The notes under the pieces were generated by a model, which saw only the letters and a program-made list of their open reading frames with translations, was not told the DNA's origin and ran no database searches. The translations under genes were made by a program, and so were the position numbers. A stretch of 64,000 nt of DNA from Hedera helix (taxonomy: Eukaryota > Streptophyta > Magnoliopsida > Apiales > Araliaceae). Within the stretch, counting starts at the first letter, position 1; every line of letters begins with the position of its first letter. Of this stretch, positions 49,380 through 61,538 are shown in pieces. The stretch is from assembly GCA_947179155.2 (NCBI GenBank), contig OX359274.1:47389564-47453563 (forward strand), given 5' to 3'.

Positions 49380-50689
49380 ATGATTTATATGTTTCACATT
49401 TTTGTACTCTCAATGAATTATGGCGATTCGTTTATTCTGATTATTGATTTGCTGAGTTTGGAAACCAAAGCTGAAGTTGAACATGCTTCAAAGATAGATA
49501 AGGTGACAGATGTTTAAGTATGAAACTCATCCATGAGTCACTGAGGGGGATATTTGAGAACATCTGAATGCAATAATACGTTTTACACTCTTAGTATACA
49601 TGCAATGATTATTTCTGTTGTACAATCATGTGTATCACAACATAGTGTGGTGGGTGCTTCCTGATTCTTACTTGGATGTAAAAAAATAAGGATTATGAAT
49701 GTATGAACTATTGGAAGAAATTCAGATGATCAACATATATTGAATTATGTCTTGTTTTTACTGCCATGAGATATTTAAGCATTTCCTTCTTTTGAGTTAT
49801 GTTTCTGGGTTTCCTGATGAATTTTATGTTTGGCACCTCTGTTGCTATCTCTGTGTGCTACCCCATATTTATTTACAATTATCAAGTTCTGTGAGATGCA
49901 GTTTTCTATTTGCGTCACATGGATGTATCGAATTACAGGACATGGTGTCAGCATTTTTTGATTACTGTGAACTGAGTTTGGTGAAGATAACTATTCTTTA
50001 TGTGATTGTGTTTCATTGTGCTCTATTGTTTGCTACATTACCCTTTAAAGTTGCTAACAATCTTATAAGTAAATTTCCTGAAATTAAAATATTGTCATTA
50101 ATGTGTGTGCGTGTCAGCACGTATGTGTGCCTATGTAGATTAAAAGCCCTTAGGGTGGTAAATTTGTTTCAGAAATATTCATTTTGTGTTTTGCTCATGG
50201 GTGGAATTCTATTAAGATATTCCTTTGATAAGCAAATAAGATTATAATTGATGAATATTTCAATTTCTAGTAAGAACATCTGTATTGGGACTGTAAGGAT
50301 GTAATGAAGAAAGCTGTTGAAGCAAGTAAGTGAGTTTTTCAGTTTCTAGATCGCCTTTTTGTTGTTGTAGAGATTCCCTGTATATATATAATGTGTAATA
50401 TGGGTTTTGTAATATAGACACAGAGAATTCATCAATGAATACAAATTCAGTTCTCTCACGGTTTCATGTTTTCATCATGTACTTAGTTACTACTTAATTT
50501 TCATTTTAGTTTGATAAATTTATCAAACTACATATAGACACATGGGTAGTGTATATAAATGCCTTCTACATTGGCATGCCTTCGAATTTGAGAGAACTGT
50601 TATATTTGACCACATCATTGAAGGAATTAATGGTCCTTTTTAAAATATTATTACCAAAATATTTACTCCAATCATAGCCAAAGTGAATC
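49380..50689. other. T-rich region with a 166-codon orphan frame
   Basis: The frame at 49747-50247 (plus) is uninterrupted for 166 codons and rich in Cys, Leu, Phe and Val, but it shows no domain and no clear membrane topology. The surrounding DNA is plus-strand T-rich, like plant introns. I do not call it a gene. No RNA gene seen. Confidence 0.4.
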
Positions 50690-51165
50690 ACAATCTGCCA
50701 ACGAATTGGCAACAAAATTTTGCAAAGACATAAAATTCGTTAAGAAAAATGAAAACCTTTCACAAACTGTAATGAATGATAATCGTTGGGATTATCTTAA
50801 TTTAGGGCAACATTTTAATAGTCATTGAAAAAAGTTGTATAAAATATGCAATAAAAAAAAATATTGTTGCCAATAAATCTAGTCCATATTAGGCAACGAA
50901 ATATAGCAACAAAAACACTTTCGTTGCCACGATGAGGATAAATCAAGTGGCCAAAAATTTTCCAATGAATTTCTAACGAATTTTTTTCCCTCCAATGAAT
51001 TGGCAATGAAATTTTGCAACGACTTATGAATTTTGTTGCAAAAAATGAAAGTATTTCATAATGTGTAATGAAGGACAGAATTCGTTGCTAAACATATACT
51101 TTTAGCAACGACTTTATAAGTCGTTGCCCGAAAAATCGTTGCTAAAGCCCCATTTTTTTGTAGTG
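50690..51165. mobile_element. Truncated CACTA-like element with GCAACGA repeats
   Basis: The right end TTTTTTTGTAGTG (51165) is a CACTA-type terminus. Inside, (G/T)CCAA(C/T)GAATTGGCAA(C/T)(A/G)AAATTTTGCAA occurs at about 50697 and 50991, each followed by similar sequence for about 95 bp. TCGTTGC motifs recur on both strands. I do not find the matching left end, so it is truncated or decayed. Confidence 0.6.
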
Positions 51166-52081
51166 TGATTTCTGAATCGTAAAGTAGTTTTTGATCAGGA
51201 TTAGATCGTAAAGTGTGCTGTGCTTCAGACTTTTTTCTTTTTGTTCGATATTTTTTTTATGATTGTTCTTCTTAATTTTTTCTTTTCAACACTTTAGTGA
51301 TTGTCCAATCAATTTCTTTTTTTAAGAATAGAGCTCTATTTATAGACTTCTTTTTGAAAATCTTCCCTTTAAAAAGTCTTGTATCAGAGCCTCTAAAGTC
51401 AAGGTATCAATCTGCTGTAGCCATTTGTTAGTTGTGTCAGGCTTCTCTATGACAGACTGTTTGTACCAAAATATTTCGTTAGAATTGCGACTTGATTAGA
51501 ACTTTCTATTTATGTCATCACACTTTTGGGATCTTTATTAGAAATGTGTTGAGGAAGTTTTGTGTCCAATAGTAACTTTTCAGGTTTGTACTCTACGATA
51601 TGAGGGTCAGGGATCGTAGAGTCAAGTTTCAGGCATTCCACTCAACGATCCTTGATTTACTCTAAAAATTAACTTTCTAGAGTCGTTCTTCAATTTTGAT
51701 TGTTCTGTTGTTCACTCTACGAACTTACATTCTTGTGCATTATACTTGACGACTTTCCCAATTTCTTAGTGCATTCTGCGATCTTAAAGTAACTAAGACT
51801 CAACCTATGAACTTGGACTTCCTAGTCTATTACTAGTTTTATCTTCTATAAAATGGATCAACCTAACATTATTTGATCTCTAAGTCATTTTATAATAGAT
51901 TATAACATTTTTTTATCACAAGGACTGTACATAATTTATCTTTGAATCAACCCAACAAATTTGATCACTAAGTATTTTTATAATGATTATCTCTGAAGGA
52001 CTGTACAATATTACTTATTTTCTTTTATTGAACAAATATACATTAATTTTATCATTAAAATAATCATTATTATATCCAACA
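51166..52081 (-). mobile_element. Possible copia-type LTR remnant
   Basis: Ends ATATCCAACA at 52081, i.e. TGTTGGATAT on the minus strand, a common plant LTR start. Contains a minus-strand TATAAATAGAGC (51345-51356), repeated ACTCTACGA-like motifs (51590-51780) and two related blocks around AAGGACTGTACA (51919 and 52004). The other end and duplications were not found. Confidence 0.4.
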
Positions 52082-52631
52082 GGGCTTAAACATAATTATG
52101 TTAATAACAATTTAAATTTCTTACTGGGAATTTTTTCTTTCTTTTCGCAGCAGTTGGTTGTGATCTTGCTATCTCAGCATTGTTTGAATTGTTATCCTTC
52201 TTCTTGTATCATTTAATTTCTTGTTATGTTCATACTCACCATACTTCTTATATCTCACCTTGTATAATGCACTCTTAAGCCTTGTGGGATATGCCCTAAC
52301 TTCAACCTAACCTCTACTTTTTATTCTCACTTTTTTTGGCCTCCTAATTTTGACAGTGTATGCAGGTGGTATAATATGTGGTAAATTATGATCTTTCAAA
52401 AATTCTGATGAAGACATTGGATTATAGGTCTGCTTATATGTTTCTACATTATACCACTCACTAACATAAGATGTTGGATCTGTTTGAAGAAAACATATAT
52501 TGCATGAATATAAATGATGTTAGTTAGTAGCCACTGAAATTTAAATAGGCACACTTAGAAGGGGGTTGAATAAGTGTGAAGAAACTATGTCAAACCTTTG
52601 TAACTTTAAAAACTTTCTGTTAAGAATGTAA
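52082..52631. other. Spacer, no gene seen
   Basis: AT-rich DNA between LTR-like debris and the truncated element. No coding region or RNA gene recognised. Confidence 0.5.
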
Positions 52632-53859
52632 TGTCACAACTTTGTTATGGACTTGGGCTATGATATGTTAGTCGAACCGACTTGTGAGATGTAGCTACGA
52701 TTTGAATATAAAGTACGATATTGACAAAGTACCAATGTGCGCTGAGACATTTCAATCCCGTGTTGATGAGAAGGGGAACTAATGTATTTGTTTGTACTTG
52801 GTTTAATACAACCAATCAGTTTACTATATTACTATATATTTGCAAAAATTGTGTTATGGTTAGAGAATAATGGAAAAGATAAAGGATTGAGGGTATTTCA
52901 AAAATCTTCTAGCTATGCTAGATCTTCATGGTTATATTCGCACTTGGGCGCCTTTGAAAAGAATTGTTCACTATTTGAACTGGAAAATTTTTGTTAGCTA
53001 TATCTATGCTAATTTTTCAATCTAGATAGAGTTAAATTTAATGAATTTTATCATGAACACATTGTCAAATGTTGTGGTTATGATCGAAGATCATCAATGC
53101 ACAGTTATAGGGATGTGGGTGTAATAAAGTCATAAAATTGATTTTCAAAATGGAATTTTTTTGGCTATGTTATTCTTATGTTTATGCTAATTGATTTGGC
53201 TAGATGAATTTAATGTCAAGGATAAAAATGATTTATTCATTAACACCCCATTTAACTTGGTGTGAAGATGATACATGATGAGTCATCAACACACTTTGCA
53301 AGGTGCGGTATACAGTCATAAAATTGCTTTTCAAAAGTTTGAATGGTTTAAATATGAGTCAATGTCAATTGTTTCGGCTAGACACCTTTGGTTATGATAA
53401 AGGAACGGACGTATGAATCCGGTAGACGCAATAAACCGCGTCTTTAAAGATAATATGGTACGACAGGGCTGATCACCTGAAGTACAGAATATGTGTGTTC
53501 TCAATCTGAATTGATTGTTACACAAAGTATGGTATTCTCAATCTTATTTGATTGCTACACAAGAATATGGTTTTTCAGTCCTAGTGACGGTGAAACGATT
53601 ATGGGTTATATAGCATCCATAGTATTTGAAAAAGTTTTAGGTTTTGATTGACCGCTGTATAAGTTAGAAGAATCCTAAAGAAAGGAAGAATATGACTGAA
53701 AATCTAGTTTGGTAAATGGTTTACAACCTAGAGTTATGAAAGGAAATGTGTAGAGATAAGTGAACATTGTTCAGACCTAATCAAAGTATTAGAGATTTAA
53801 TGTGATTATAAGATGGATTTAGAAAATTTATATTGAAGAGAAAATTGGAGATGATTATA

Positions 53860-54003
53860 CTGTAATTTCGGGGACGAAATTCTAATAAGGAGGGGAGAAT
53901 GTAATATCCTGAATATTTATAGAACTTATAAATATGATATTAAATAACTAAAGTTAATTGTAAAGTTAATTTTGAGGACGAAATTCTTGTAAGTTGGGTT
54001 GAT
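53860..54003 (+). other. Tandem polypurine / 3'-junction motifs
   Basis: GGGGACGAAATTC, then a polypurine tract AAGGAGGGGAGAA (53887-53899) directly before TGTAATATCCTGAATATT (53900), a relic LTR start. Then GAGGACGAAATTCTTGTAAG and GTTGGGTTGAT lead to the current LTR start at 54004. Two 3' junctions therefore lie about 104 bp apart, the first with the stronger polypurine tract. Confidence 0.7.
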
Positions 54004-55490
54004 TGTAATGTCCCAAACATTTCAAAAGTGATCTAATAAGATCTAAGCAAGATTGTCAATTTAAAACCTAAAGAAGGATTGCTCAAGCATACCTTGAGTT
54101 ATCTGAAAGAATATATACGACTCGAAACTACGATCGTATACAACTAAGAGGTTAAAAATCTTCAACCTAATTTGTGTTATGTGAATAATAAAGCTTGAAT
54201 TGAGCTTTTAAATGTGATATGTGAATTATCTATGTGTAGGATTTTGTGTTTTGGTTTGAGTAATTAACCTTAACACTTATTAAAAATCCGAAGTCAATTT
54301 AGGACAAAAAACTCTAAATTGGGGAAAAAGTTAAAACTTAAACCCTAAACCCTAGGGTCTAAAATAACCTAGACTTTTGAGAGAAACGTGTAGGTCAAAT
54401 TGACATTCCATTTTAAGATTCAACATTCCCACGATTTGAAAACACGTAACAGTCAATAAAAGTTTTTCTCTGAAAACGTGTAAAAGCACTATTCACAAGG
54501 TGACGTTTTTCATTCGTTTGACTATTTCTTTCATGTGTAGGACTTCTTACATTTCACAACATAGTGATAATATGTGGTTTAGATGTCAGAGAATCAATAA
54601 AATTTTCAGGGGAAAAAGACGAAAATGTCACGATTTACGAGAAAACGTTTGCCATCTTTTTGAACGTTCTTTTTGACATTTTGACTTTTTACATTTCACG
54701 ATATAGTATATATACGGGGAATAGATACCAGGGAGCCACTGATATTTTTCCAAAAATAAAACGTAAAACGCTCTTCAAACGGAAACCTTTTCCATTTTTG
54801 AACGTTCCGCTGAAGAATATAGTGTTTGTATGCAACAGCGATGCGTAATAAGCAATAAAAGTTTTTCTCAAAAAGCGCATTGGGAATAAGACGAAATAGC
54901 AAAAAGACGAAAAATATTTTTTCGAGTTTTTGGTCGTGTAACCATTTTCTGAGAAATGGTCGCCAAAAACACTATTCACCGAATAACGTGCCAAGTCTTT
55001 TGGACTTTTCACTTTTCAGAATGGTGTTCATTCGGAACAAAACTCAGTAAAATCAAAATTTTAAATCAGTAGAAGTTAACCATTTAATTGGAATCGGACT
55101 GTTATATAATTAACTGCTAATTCATCCGTATTATTTTCATCAAACGGAACACGAGATAGGTTAACATTAAATTTGAATAATCAAATTTATCAGATTAATA
55201 CCTAATTATATTATTCAATCATAAGTTGTGTCTATAATGAAAGAAATTTATCAATCGCATCGCCCGGTAAGTATATTTGAGAAAAATACACGGAAGATTA
55301 TTTAAGATTAATTTAAGAAAAACTTCGAGGGTCAGACGAGACATCATCTTAATACTGCATGATGTATTTTATTAATAAAATACATATAAGTAATTAAAAC
55401 TTATATTATTAATGCGAAATATTTTAAATTAATCATTCGCGATTTATCCGATATACCGAAATCGGAAGAAATAATGACAAAACAGCTCGG

Positions 55491-55505
55491 GAAGCTTCTA
55501 GAAGC
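55491..55505 (+). promoter_or_regulatory. Perfect heat-shock element in LTR
   Basis: GAAGCTTCTAGAAGC fits three alternating units of the heat-shock factor site (GAA, TTC, GAA with two-base gaps). It lies about 130 bp upstream of the LTR TATA box in the sense orientation. It is absent from the corresponding part of the 39971-49374 LTRs. Confidence 0.6.
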
Positions 55506-55635
55506 TAGTGGGCGGTTTTGTCTTGGAAAATATCTAGATATTATTTTAGTTTTATTAATTAAATAATGTGCGAAAAGACTAAAATGCCTTTGGCTTTTAA
55601 ACTAATGACCAAACTACCCCGACCCTTGGTTTTCC

Positions 55636-55644
55636 TATAAATAG
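55636..55644 (+). promoter_or_regulatory. LTR TATA box
   Basis: TATAAATAG on the plus strand, equivalent to the TATA boxes of the other LTRs. Confidence 0.65.
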
Positions 55645-55784
55645 AGAGCTAACCTCAATCATTTCTTCAATAATTTTTAAAGCAAAATTCCTATAATCAA
55701 GAGATTGCAAAGAAATAGTTAAAACTTGCAATAATAAAAGGTATGATTTTTAATCGTTATTGTGCTTAAAGTTTTATTTTATCG

Positions 55785-56150
55785 ATGAAGCTCAAGAACA
55801 TAAGTCGTAGTCATGCACGATTTTTCATTCTTCGTGTTCGTTATGACTTGAGCAAGTCGTTGTTATGTCGAATTTCATTTCATAGTTTAAAGCTCAAGAA
55901 CGTACGTCGTAGCCATGAACAGTTTATTCGTTCTCCGTGTTCTTCGTATGTTCTGGAGCATTATTATAAATTGTTATAATCAAGTAAACAAGTCGTTGTA
56001 ATGACCAAATTTTGTCAATTATAAAGTGTTATAATCACATATGTAAGCATTTATAATGCTTAAATTATTTCAAGTATGAAATCCAAAAGCTTAAGAACAT
56101 AAATCGTTACCATGTACGATTTTTCGTTCTTCGTATGTTCTTCAGCAAAA
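55785..56150. repeat. Hairpin-forming GAACACGAA array in LTR
   Basis: Sense-orientation version of the array: CTCAAGAACATAAGTCGTAG, then CATG(C/T)ACGATTTTTC, then TTCTTCGTGTTCG, closing with TGACTTGAGC, followed by two more units. The 64-codon frame at 55785-55979 follows from this repeat and is not taken as a gene. Confidence 0.78.
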
Positions 56151-56806
56151 CTCATAATTTCTTACATAAGTAGGTTTATGATTTTGTAATTTAGTGTTAT
56201 GGGATGATGAAACATGATGACCTTGCTAAATATGTGACACCCCCAACTCTGGGCCCACACAGCCCAAACTTGAGTTGTCAAAAAACTACAACAAAATTAT
56301 TACAAGGTAGTATAACGTTTAACAATACAGTGTATAATAATACACAACTAAGTCTTCACTATTATTGTCACACTATTTTACAACACGTGAAGACTACGAT
56401 AACTATCCCTCGGACTCTCATTCCATCCCCCGGCTAGACCTAGCTACGTTCTCATTTTCTGTTGAAAAACAATGGAACAAAAAGAAAGGGGTGATCTCAA
56501 ATAGCCCGGTAAGAAATATCACGACTAAGATAATGACGAATAAATTATCATTAGCCTTCAACAGTTGACTTCTTGATAGAATACAATAGACTACAAGGTT
56601 TATATCAAAAACTGCAGTTAAATTCTTGAACAACATTCAGATTAATAATAGCAGCGGAATGAGGAATCTATTAGAAGAATAATGCAGACTATAATGTCCA
56701 CTCGCTTCTCTTTTTAGGAAAAACATCATCAACTTTTATTATTTGAAATACCATTAGTCATGATAATACAAATTCACAGTTCATGGTCATAATCATGCAA
56801 ATCAAT

Positions 56807-57030
56807 AGTTCATCTTTGCACTACAGGCCAAAGATATTCAATATAACACCAACGGTTATGATTATACCAGTATTCAGCCTTTGGTCATAATCATACCAAA
56901 CAACAGTTCATCTTTGCACTACGGGCCAAAGATATTCAATATAACACCAACGGTCATGATTATACCAGTATTCAGCCTTTGGTCATAATCATACCAAATA
57001 ATAGTTTATCTTTGCACTACGGGACAAAGA
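56807..57030. repeat. 98-bp tandem repeat
   Basis: AGTTCATCTTTGCACTAC begins units at 56807 and 56905, and AGTTTATCTTTGCACTAC begins a partial third at 57003. Each full unit contains two opposed forms of a GGTCATAATCATACCA motif. Confidence 0.9.
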
Positions 57031-57068
57031 AAACTTTCACCACGTGTCATAAAAGACACCGAACAGAT

Positions 57069-57126
57069 GTATCGCCTTTAACCTAGTATATCGCCTTTAA
57101 CCTAGTATATCGCCTTTAACCTATCA
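57069..57126. repeat. 19-bp tandem repeat, three copies
   Basis: Unit ATCGCCTTTAACCTAGTAT, the last copy varying at its end. Confidence 0.9.
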
Positions 57127-57469
57127 TCTGTTCAATAATCATATCGCATCTGTGCCCCCGGCCACAGATATTCACAACAGCTTGATCCTTGATGATTAGT
57201 ACAAATAACAATGATATAAATGATGAACAGAAAAAACAGGATAAACAATAAGTATCGGAAGTTTACTTTGTGCAGATTCAAATAATGTCCAAATTGTCAA
57301 CATTATGTGGAGTGAAATTCAAAAATGATATTCAAGATCCACAATTCAAAATAACGGTTACAATTCAATAGAAATGTTTAGAAAAATAGGAAGGTTCGAT
57401 TGAAATGATATTAGATAAAGCACAAACTATTAAGGAACATATAATCATTTCAGGAAACCTTACCAAATA

Positions 57470-58090
57470 GTACTTACCATAGTAAGTTAAGAGTATAAAA
57501 GAAATAATATCCCTTACTATAGTAAGTTTGAATAATGGAAGATGAAAACGATGGTATCCCTTATGAGTATAAAGGAAAATAATATCACTTACGAATATGA
57601 AAGAAAATGATATTACAAACGAATATGGAATAAAAGTGTCATGGGATAATTCGTGTAGACAAATTATTTTCACAAGAGACAAATAAGAAATAAATACAAA
57701 GGGTTATTCACCAAACAGGCGGTAATCCGCGCAGTAAGGTTATTCCCACAATTTAATAAAATTTGAATACGAAGAGTTATTCACCAAACAGGCGGTAATC
57801 CGCGCAGTAAGGTTATTCTCAGAGATTAATAAGGAATGAATACGAAAGGTTATTCATCAACAGGCGGTAATCCGCGCTATAAGGTTATTCCCACAATTTA
57901 ATAAATGGAAATAAATAACACATCTTATGAGTAAGAAAGAAACGATATTATTTTCGAGAACCAAAGAATGATAATCCCTTACCGTAGTAAGTTTAAGAGT
58001 ATGAAAGAAATAGACATCTCTTAAAAGTAAGAAAATAATACCATTTATGATGATGGAAAGAATGATACCCCTTACTGTAGTAAGTTTAAA
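57470..58090. repeat. Dispersed palindrome CTTAC-nn-TAGTAAG
   Basis: Four copies: CTTACCATAGTAAG (57472), CTTACTATAGTAAG (57512), CTTACCGTAGTAAG (57978) and CTTACTGTAGTAAG (58072), most preceded by ATCCC or ACCCC. Similar spacing and sequence suggest a repeated protein-binding or hairpin site in the LTR. Confidence 0.75.
57701..57900. repeat. 73-bp tandem repeat with a GCGGTAATCCGC palindrome
   Basis: Three units with GTTATTCA(C/T)C at 57703, 57776 and 57849. Each holds CAGGCGGTAATCCGCGC, whose core is a perfect inverted repeat with a four-base loop, followed by TAAGGTTATTC. Confidence 0.9.
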
Positions 58091-58578
58091 TAATAGAATA
58101 TGAAAGAAGATGATATTCCTTACCTTATCACGTGACTGGATATGGATAAAAATGAGGTTGATCAACCTATATATTTATAATATAATTAGTAATTACCACA
58201 TATAAATTTCAAAGTGTATGGTAACTCGTATAATATGAACTATCAAAATTATATATATTTAACATAATTTTTGTAGTATAATATAACAACTTTTAAAATG
58301 GTTTTTAAAATAATATTCCAAAATAAATCTTTCAAAGAAAGCTTTTAAAAATGAATTTTCTTAAAGAAGAGTCTTCTAAAGGAAGATTTGTGAATACCGT
58401 GAAAAATAGAAATTTATAAAATTACTACCCTTTAATAAAACACTTACTTGAAAAATTCCTGCACTCCTTTTGGCTTTCAAACACTCAAAATAACCTTACT
58501 ATTCTCAGAGAAAACTCAGAAAATTCTTATAGAAATTTTTTATGTTTTAGGTGTGATTTTTCTATTCAGCTAAGCAAC

Positions 58579-58588
58579 CTATTTTATA
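58579..58588 (-). promoter_or_regulatory. TATA box of the nested solo LTR
   Basis: TATAAAATAG on the minus strand. Confidence 0.5.
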
Positions 58589-58798
58589 GGAGAATGGAAA
58601 GCACTGTGTGGTAGGTGAGAGCATGCCGTTGTTGAATTCGTTCAACATGCACGTTTCTGAAATTTCAATTTCATATAAAACAAAACCTTATTATAATATT
58701 CATAATAAAACAAATAACTTTATATATTATATTAATAATAAAAATTTACATATTATATTATATTATATTTAAATAATATATTATAATAAAATATTATT

Positions 58799-58966
58799 AA
58801 TTTTTCCCCTCTCTTCGTTTCCCTTTTCTCTCTTTCCTTTTTCTCTCTCTCTTTTCCCCATCCTTCTCTCTTTTTTTCTCCAACAACTCTTTCTCTCTTT
58901 TCTCTCTCTCTCTTTCTCTTTTTCTCTCTCTTCCTCTTTTTTTCATTTCCTATGCAATTTTCCTCC
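58799..58966. repeat. Polypyrimidine tract
   Basis: About 165 bases of nearly uninterrupted C/T with CTCTCTTT runs. It gives an artefactual Lys/Arg/Glu-rich frame on the minus strand. Confidence 0.9.
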
Positions 58967-59139
58967 ATTGGCCCCCACCAATATATATTATTATTATAAT
59001 AATCAAAATACCTACTATCAATACAATAATTAAGGTAATATTACAACAGTGATAATAATAATTCAACAATAATGTAAGAAACACGTTACAAATTATTATT
59101 AATTTAATAATATAAATTACTGTGTATTTGCTACTGTGA

Positions 59140-59590
59140 TAAGTATTTGGTTCAATAATTTTAAAATACAGTGCACCAACAATTATTGACTCAATGATAT
59201 GAAATACAGTGTAATGACAATTATTGAATCAATAATGCAAAATACTGTATAACAACAATTATTGATGAATACTGTGCAATGACTACATTATCAGATCAAT
59301 AATATGAGACACTGTGCAATGTCGTGTGCTACTGTAGAATACCGTGTGTTACAGTAAAATACCATGAATTACCATATGCTACTATTCTTTTATCACCGGT
59401 ATTTTAACAGTTAAAAGTGATCAATGTCGTTGACTATTTTTATTTAAAAAGGTTACTTATGTCGTTTTCTATATTCAACAAATATTCCGTTGTATGGTCC
59501 ATCAATAATTAGTTATTTCGGCGCCGTCGTACGACCCGAATATTCCCCGACAAAACGAATATTCCCCGATCAAACGAATATTATCCGACA
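59140..59590. repeat. Degenerate repeats in solo LTR
   Basis: Units of about 52 bp with AATACAGTG(C/T)A and CAATTATTGA(C/A)TCAATAAT (59150-59300), then TACTGT/TACCGT motifs (59310-59370), then three CGAATATTCCCCGA-type units of about 20 bp (59538-59590). Confidence 0.7.
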
Positions 59591-61538
59591 TAATAAAATT
59601 TGCACATAACATCCTTAACTTTTAACTTTATCAATTTAACCACTTACTGTTTCAGGAAAAATATATATGAAGAGAAATTAAATTTTGTATTTCATAAAAT
59701 TCAGGGTCTTACAAAATAATGCTCGTGGCATCAAGTTTTATTAGTCAAAACGAAGAACGATAAAACTTTGTTCTTCGTGTTCTTCGATTCGTTCTTCGTG
59801 TTCTTGAGAAAAAAAATCATAAATTATACATAAGTAGGTTTATGATTTTGTTTTATTTATGTTATGAAGTGTTATGGAGTTTTAGATAATGTTATCTTAG
59901 AGAATTAATGCTTGAGGTATCATGTTTTACCAATCGGATCAAAGAAAGATATGTCTAATACAGTCGTAGAATGTTTTTGCTAAAATCCGAAATTTTAAAA
60001 TCCGAATTTGCCTTAACAACCTAAAGGAAAGTTGTAGATCACGAAATTCTAAGCAATTTAAACTCAAAAATCACTTCAAAATGTTTCCGTATGACAAAGT
60101 TATGACTGTCGCAAGAAAAGAGGTCGAAGCGGAAATTTTTTAAAGAACCTTCGGATTCAAGCACTGAAAAATAAGATTTTAAGTTCGTCACTTAACGAAA
60201 TGATTCCACCAATGAAAGTAGCCTAGTTAAGTTATTCTAAGACTTATTCAAAAGGAAAATTTGATAAACTAACGTTCGGGGTCGCGTAACCCTTTTTGTA
60301 GGCGTTTAACAATTTTCCGGAAAACCCTAAAACAGTTTCAAGGCAAGTTCTAAACCCTTATGTGTTATTTATTATGTGATAGATGTTATGTGAAGTATTT
60401 AACTGATGGTTTCAAGCCTTCTAAATGTTATGTGTTATGTTTACGTGTTATGAACATGATTTATATATTTTGTCTGTCAATGTGATATAAATTGTTGGAA
60501 CGTGAGTTATATGTGATATTAAATGGAGAATTATGTTCAGTCAAGGTATGTTAAAGTTTATATGAAAGCATAAACTGCGTATTCACTGTATGTTAGACTT
60601 GCTGAGCCGTCGTGCTCACTCTTGCGAATAAAACCTTATTTGCAAATTAAAGATTAACATTAAGAAGATCATGAACGTAAAGATGAAGCGTAGATTAGGT
60701 TTTCATGTTTATTACTTGTATTTGTATAAGTCATAATGACTGCTGTAATATGAACAAATAAATATGTAACCGAATATTGAATGCATAATATAAATTACTA
60801 TTATCAGAATGTTGTTATGTCTTTATTTTGATATAACCTAGAATTGTTAAAACTTAACATAATATTGGTAATGATCTATTTATCTGGATGAGGATCGGTA
60901 AATAACTTGTGAGTGTTGTACATCCGAGACAGGACTAAGGAATGTTAACTGGTCAAATCCATCGTTAAGGTTCCTCGGACCCAGGTATAACTCGTTATTA
61001 CTATTCTGAATACCATATAAGTAGGATTATTGATATGAAGAGATATCACTATAAACAAATATGTTTCGAATGAGGGTTTTAACTAGTTGGGTAATGTTCT
61101 GTACGGAAAGAGGATTTTGCACCGGACAAAGATACAACCATTTGTCACAGATAAAGATGCAAACATTTATCACGGGTGAAGATACAAACATTCACTGCGG
61201 GATTCTCTGTTCCTAAGAGTCGTCCTAATGATTTAATACCGTGGATGTTGGAACATGTAAAGTTATAGAATATTTAAATCTTAAAGTTAAAATTAGACCG
61301 TTATATATGGTTTTATCCATTTATACGGATGAAATACAAGTTTATACTTGTATATTTATGAGACTGAGATCAAGTTAAGATTCAGGGACAAAGTTAAGAG
61401 AAATATTTAATGTATAGTCTAAAATAAGACTAATTCAACCAATATGATTATGGGATCATTAGTTAAGTCGATAGATGTACGAAATTAACGCACAAGATCC
61501 GCCGCAGGTAAAAGTGCGGGGATTTTGGGGGAGTTACA

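Larger units (their letters stand above)
56233..59713 (-). mobile_element. Solo LTR nested in the 54004 LTR
   Basis: 3481-bp solo LTR of a different family. It begins TGTGACACCCCC and ends GGGTCTTACA as written, with AAATA duplications on both sides (56228-56232, 59714-59718); sense (minus) start is TGTAAGACCCTGAATTT. It splits a continuous LTR stretch (TTGCTAAATA / AATGCTCGTGG). Internal arrays are listed separately. A minus-strand TATAAAATAG (58579-58588) probably marks its promoter. Short frames inside (56204-58165) lack domains. Confidence 0.92.
52632..61538 (+). mobile_element. 5'-truncated LARD-like element with interrupted 3' LTR
   Basis: Plus-strand relative of the 39971-49374 element. 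It retains the 3' 1.37 kb of the internal domain (52632-54003; its first bases align with the reverse complement of about 44900) and a 3' LTR (54004-61538) that is about 4.05 kb once the nested 3481-bp insertion is removed. The LTR starts TGTAATGTCCC and ends GGGGGAGTTACA. The 5' LTR and primer site are missing and no duplication can be paired. Hairpin array (55785-56150, then 59750-59810 beyond the insertion), TATA box and conserved block (60880-61020) are retained. Confidence 0.85.

Noticed and set aside
49747..50247. 166-codon plus-strand ORF
   Set aside because: Longest unexplained frame, but hydrophobic/Cys-rich composition is that of T-rich DNA, there is no domain, and no promoter or neighbour supports it.
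50271..50325. Possible exon between TTTCTAG and GTAAGT (reads EHLYWDCKDVMKKAVEA)
   Set aside because: With that acceptor all three frames contain a stop, so it cannot be a coding exon as bounded.
54564..55012. Overlapping ORFs of 94-107 codons on both strands
   Set aside because: Inside the LTR, over the degenerate tandem units; mutual antisense frames with no domain.
58753..58968. Lys/Arg/Glu-rich minus-strand ORF
   Set aside because: Antisense translation of the polypyrimidine tract.
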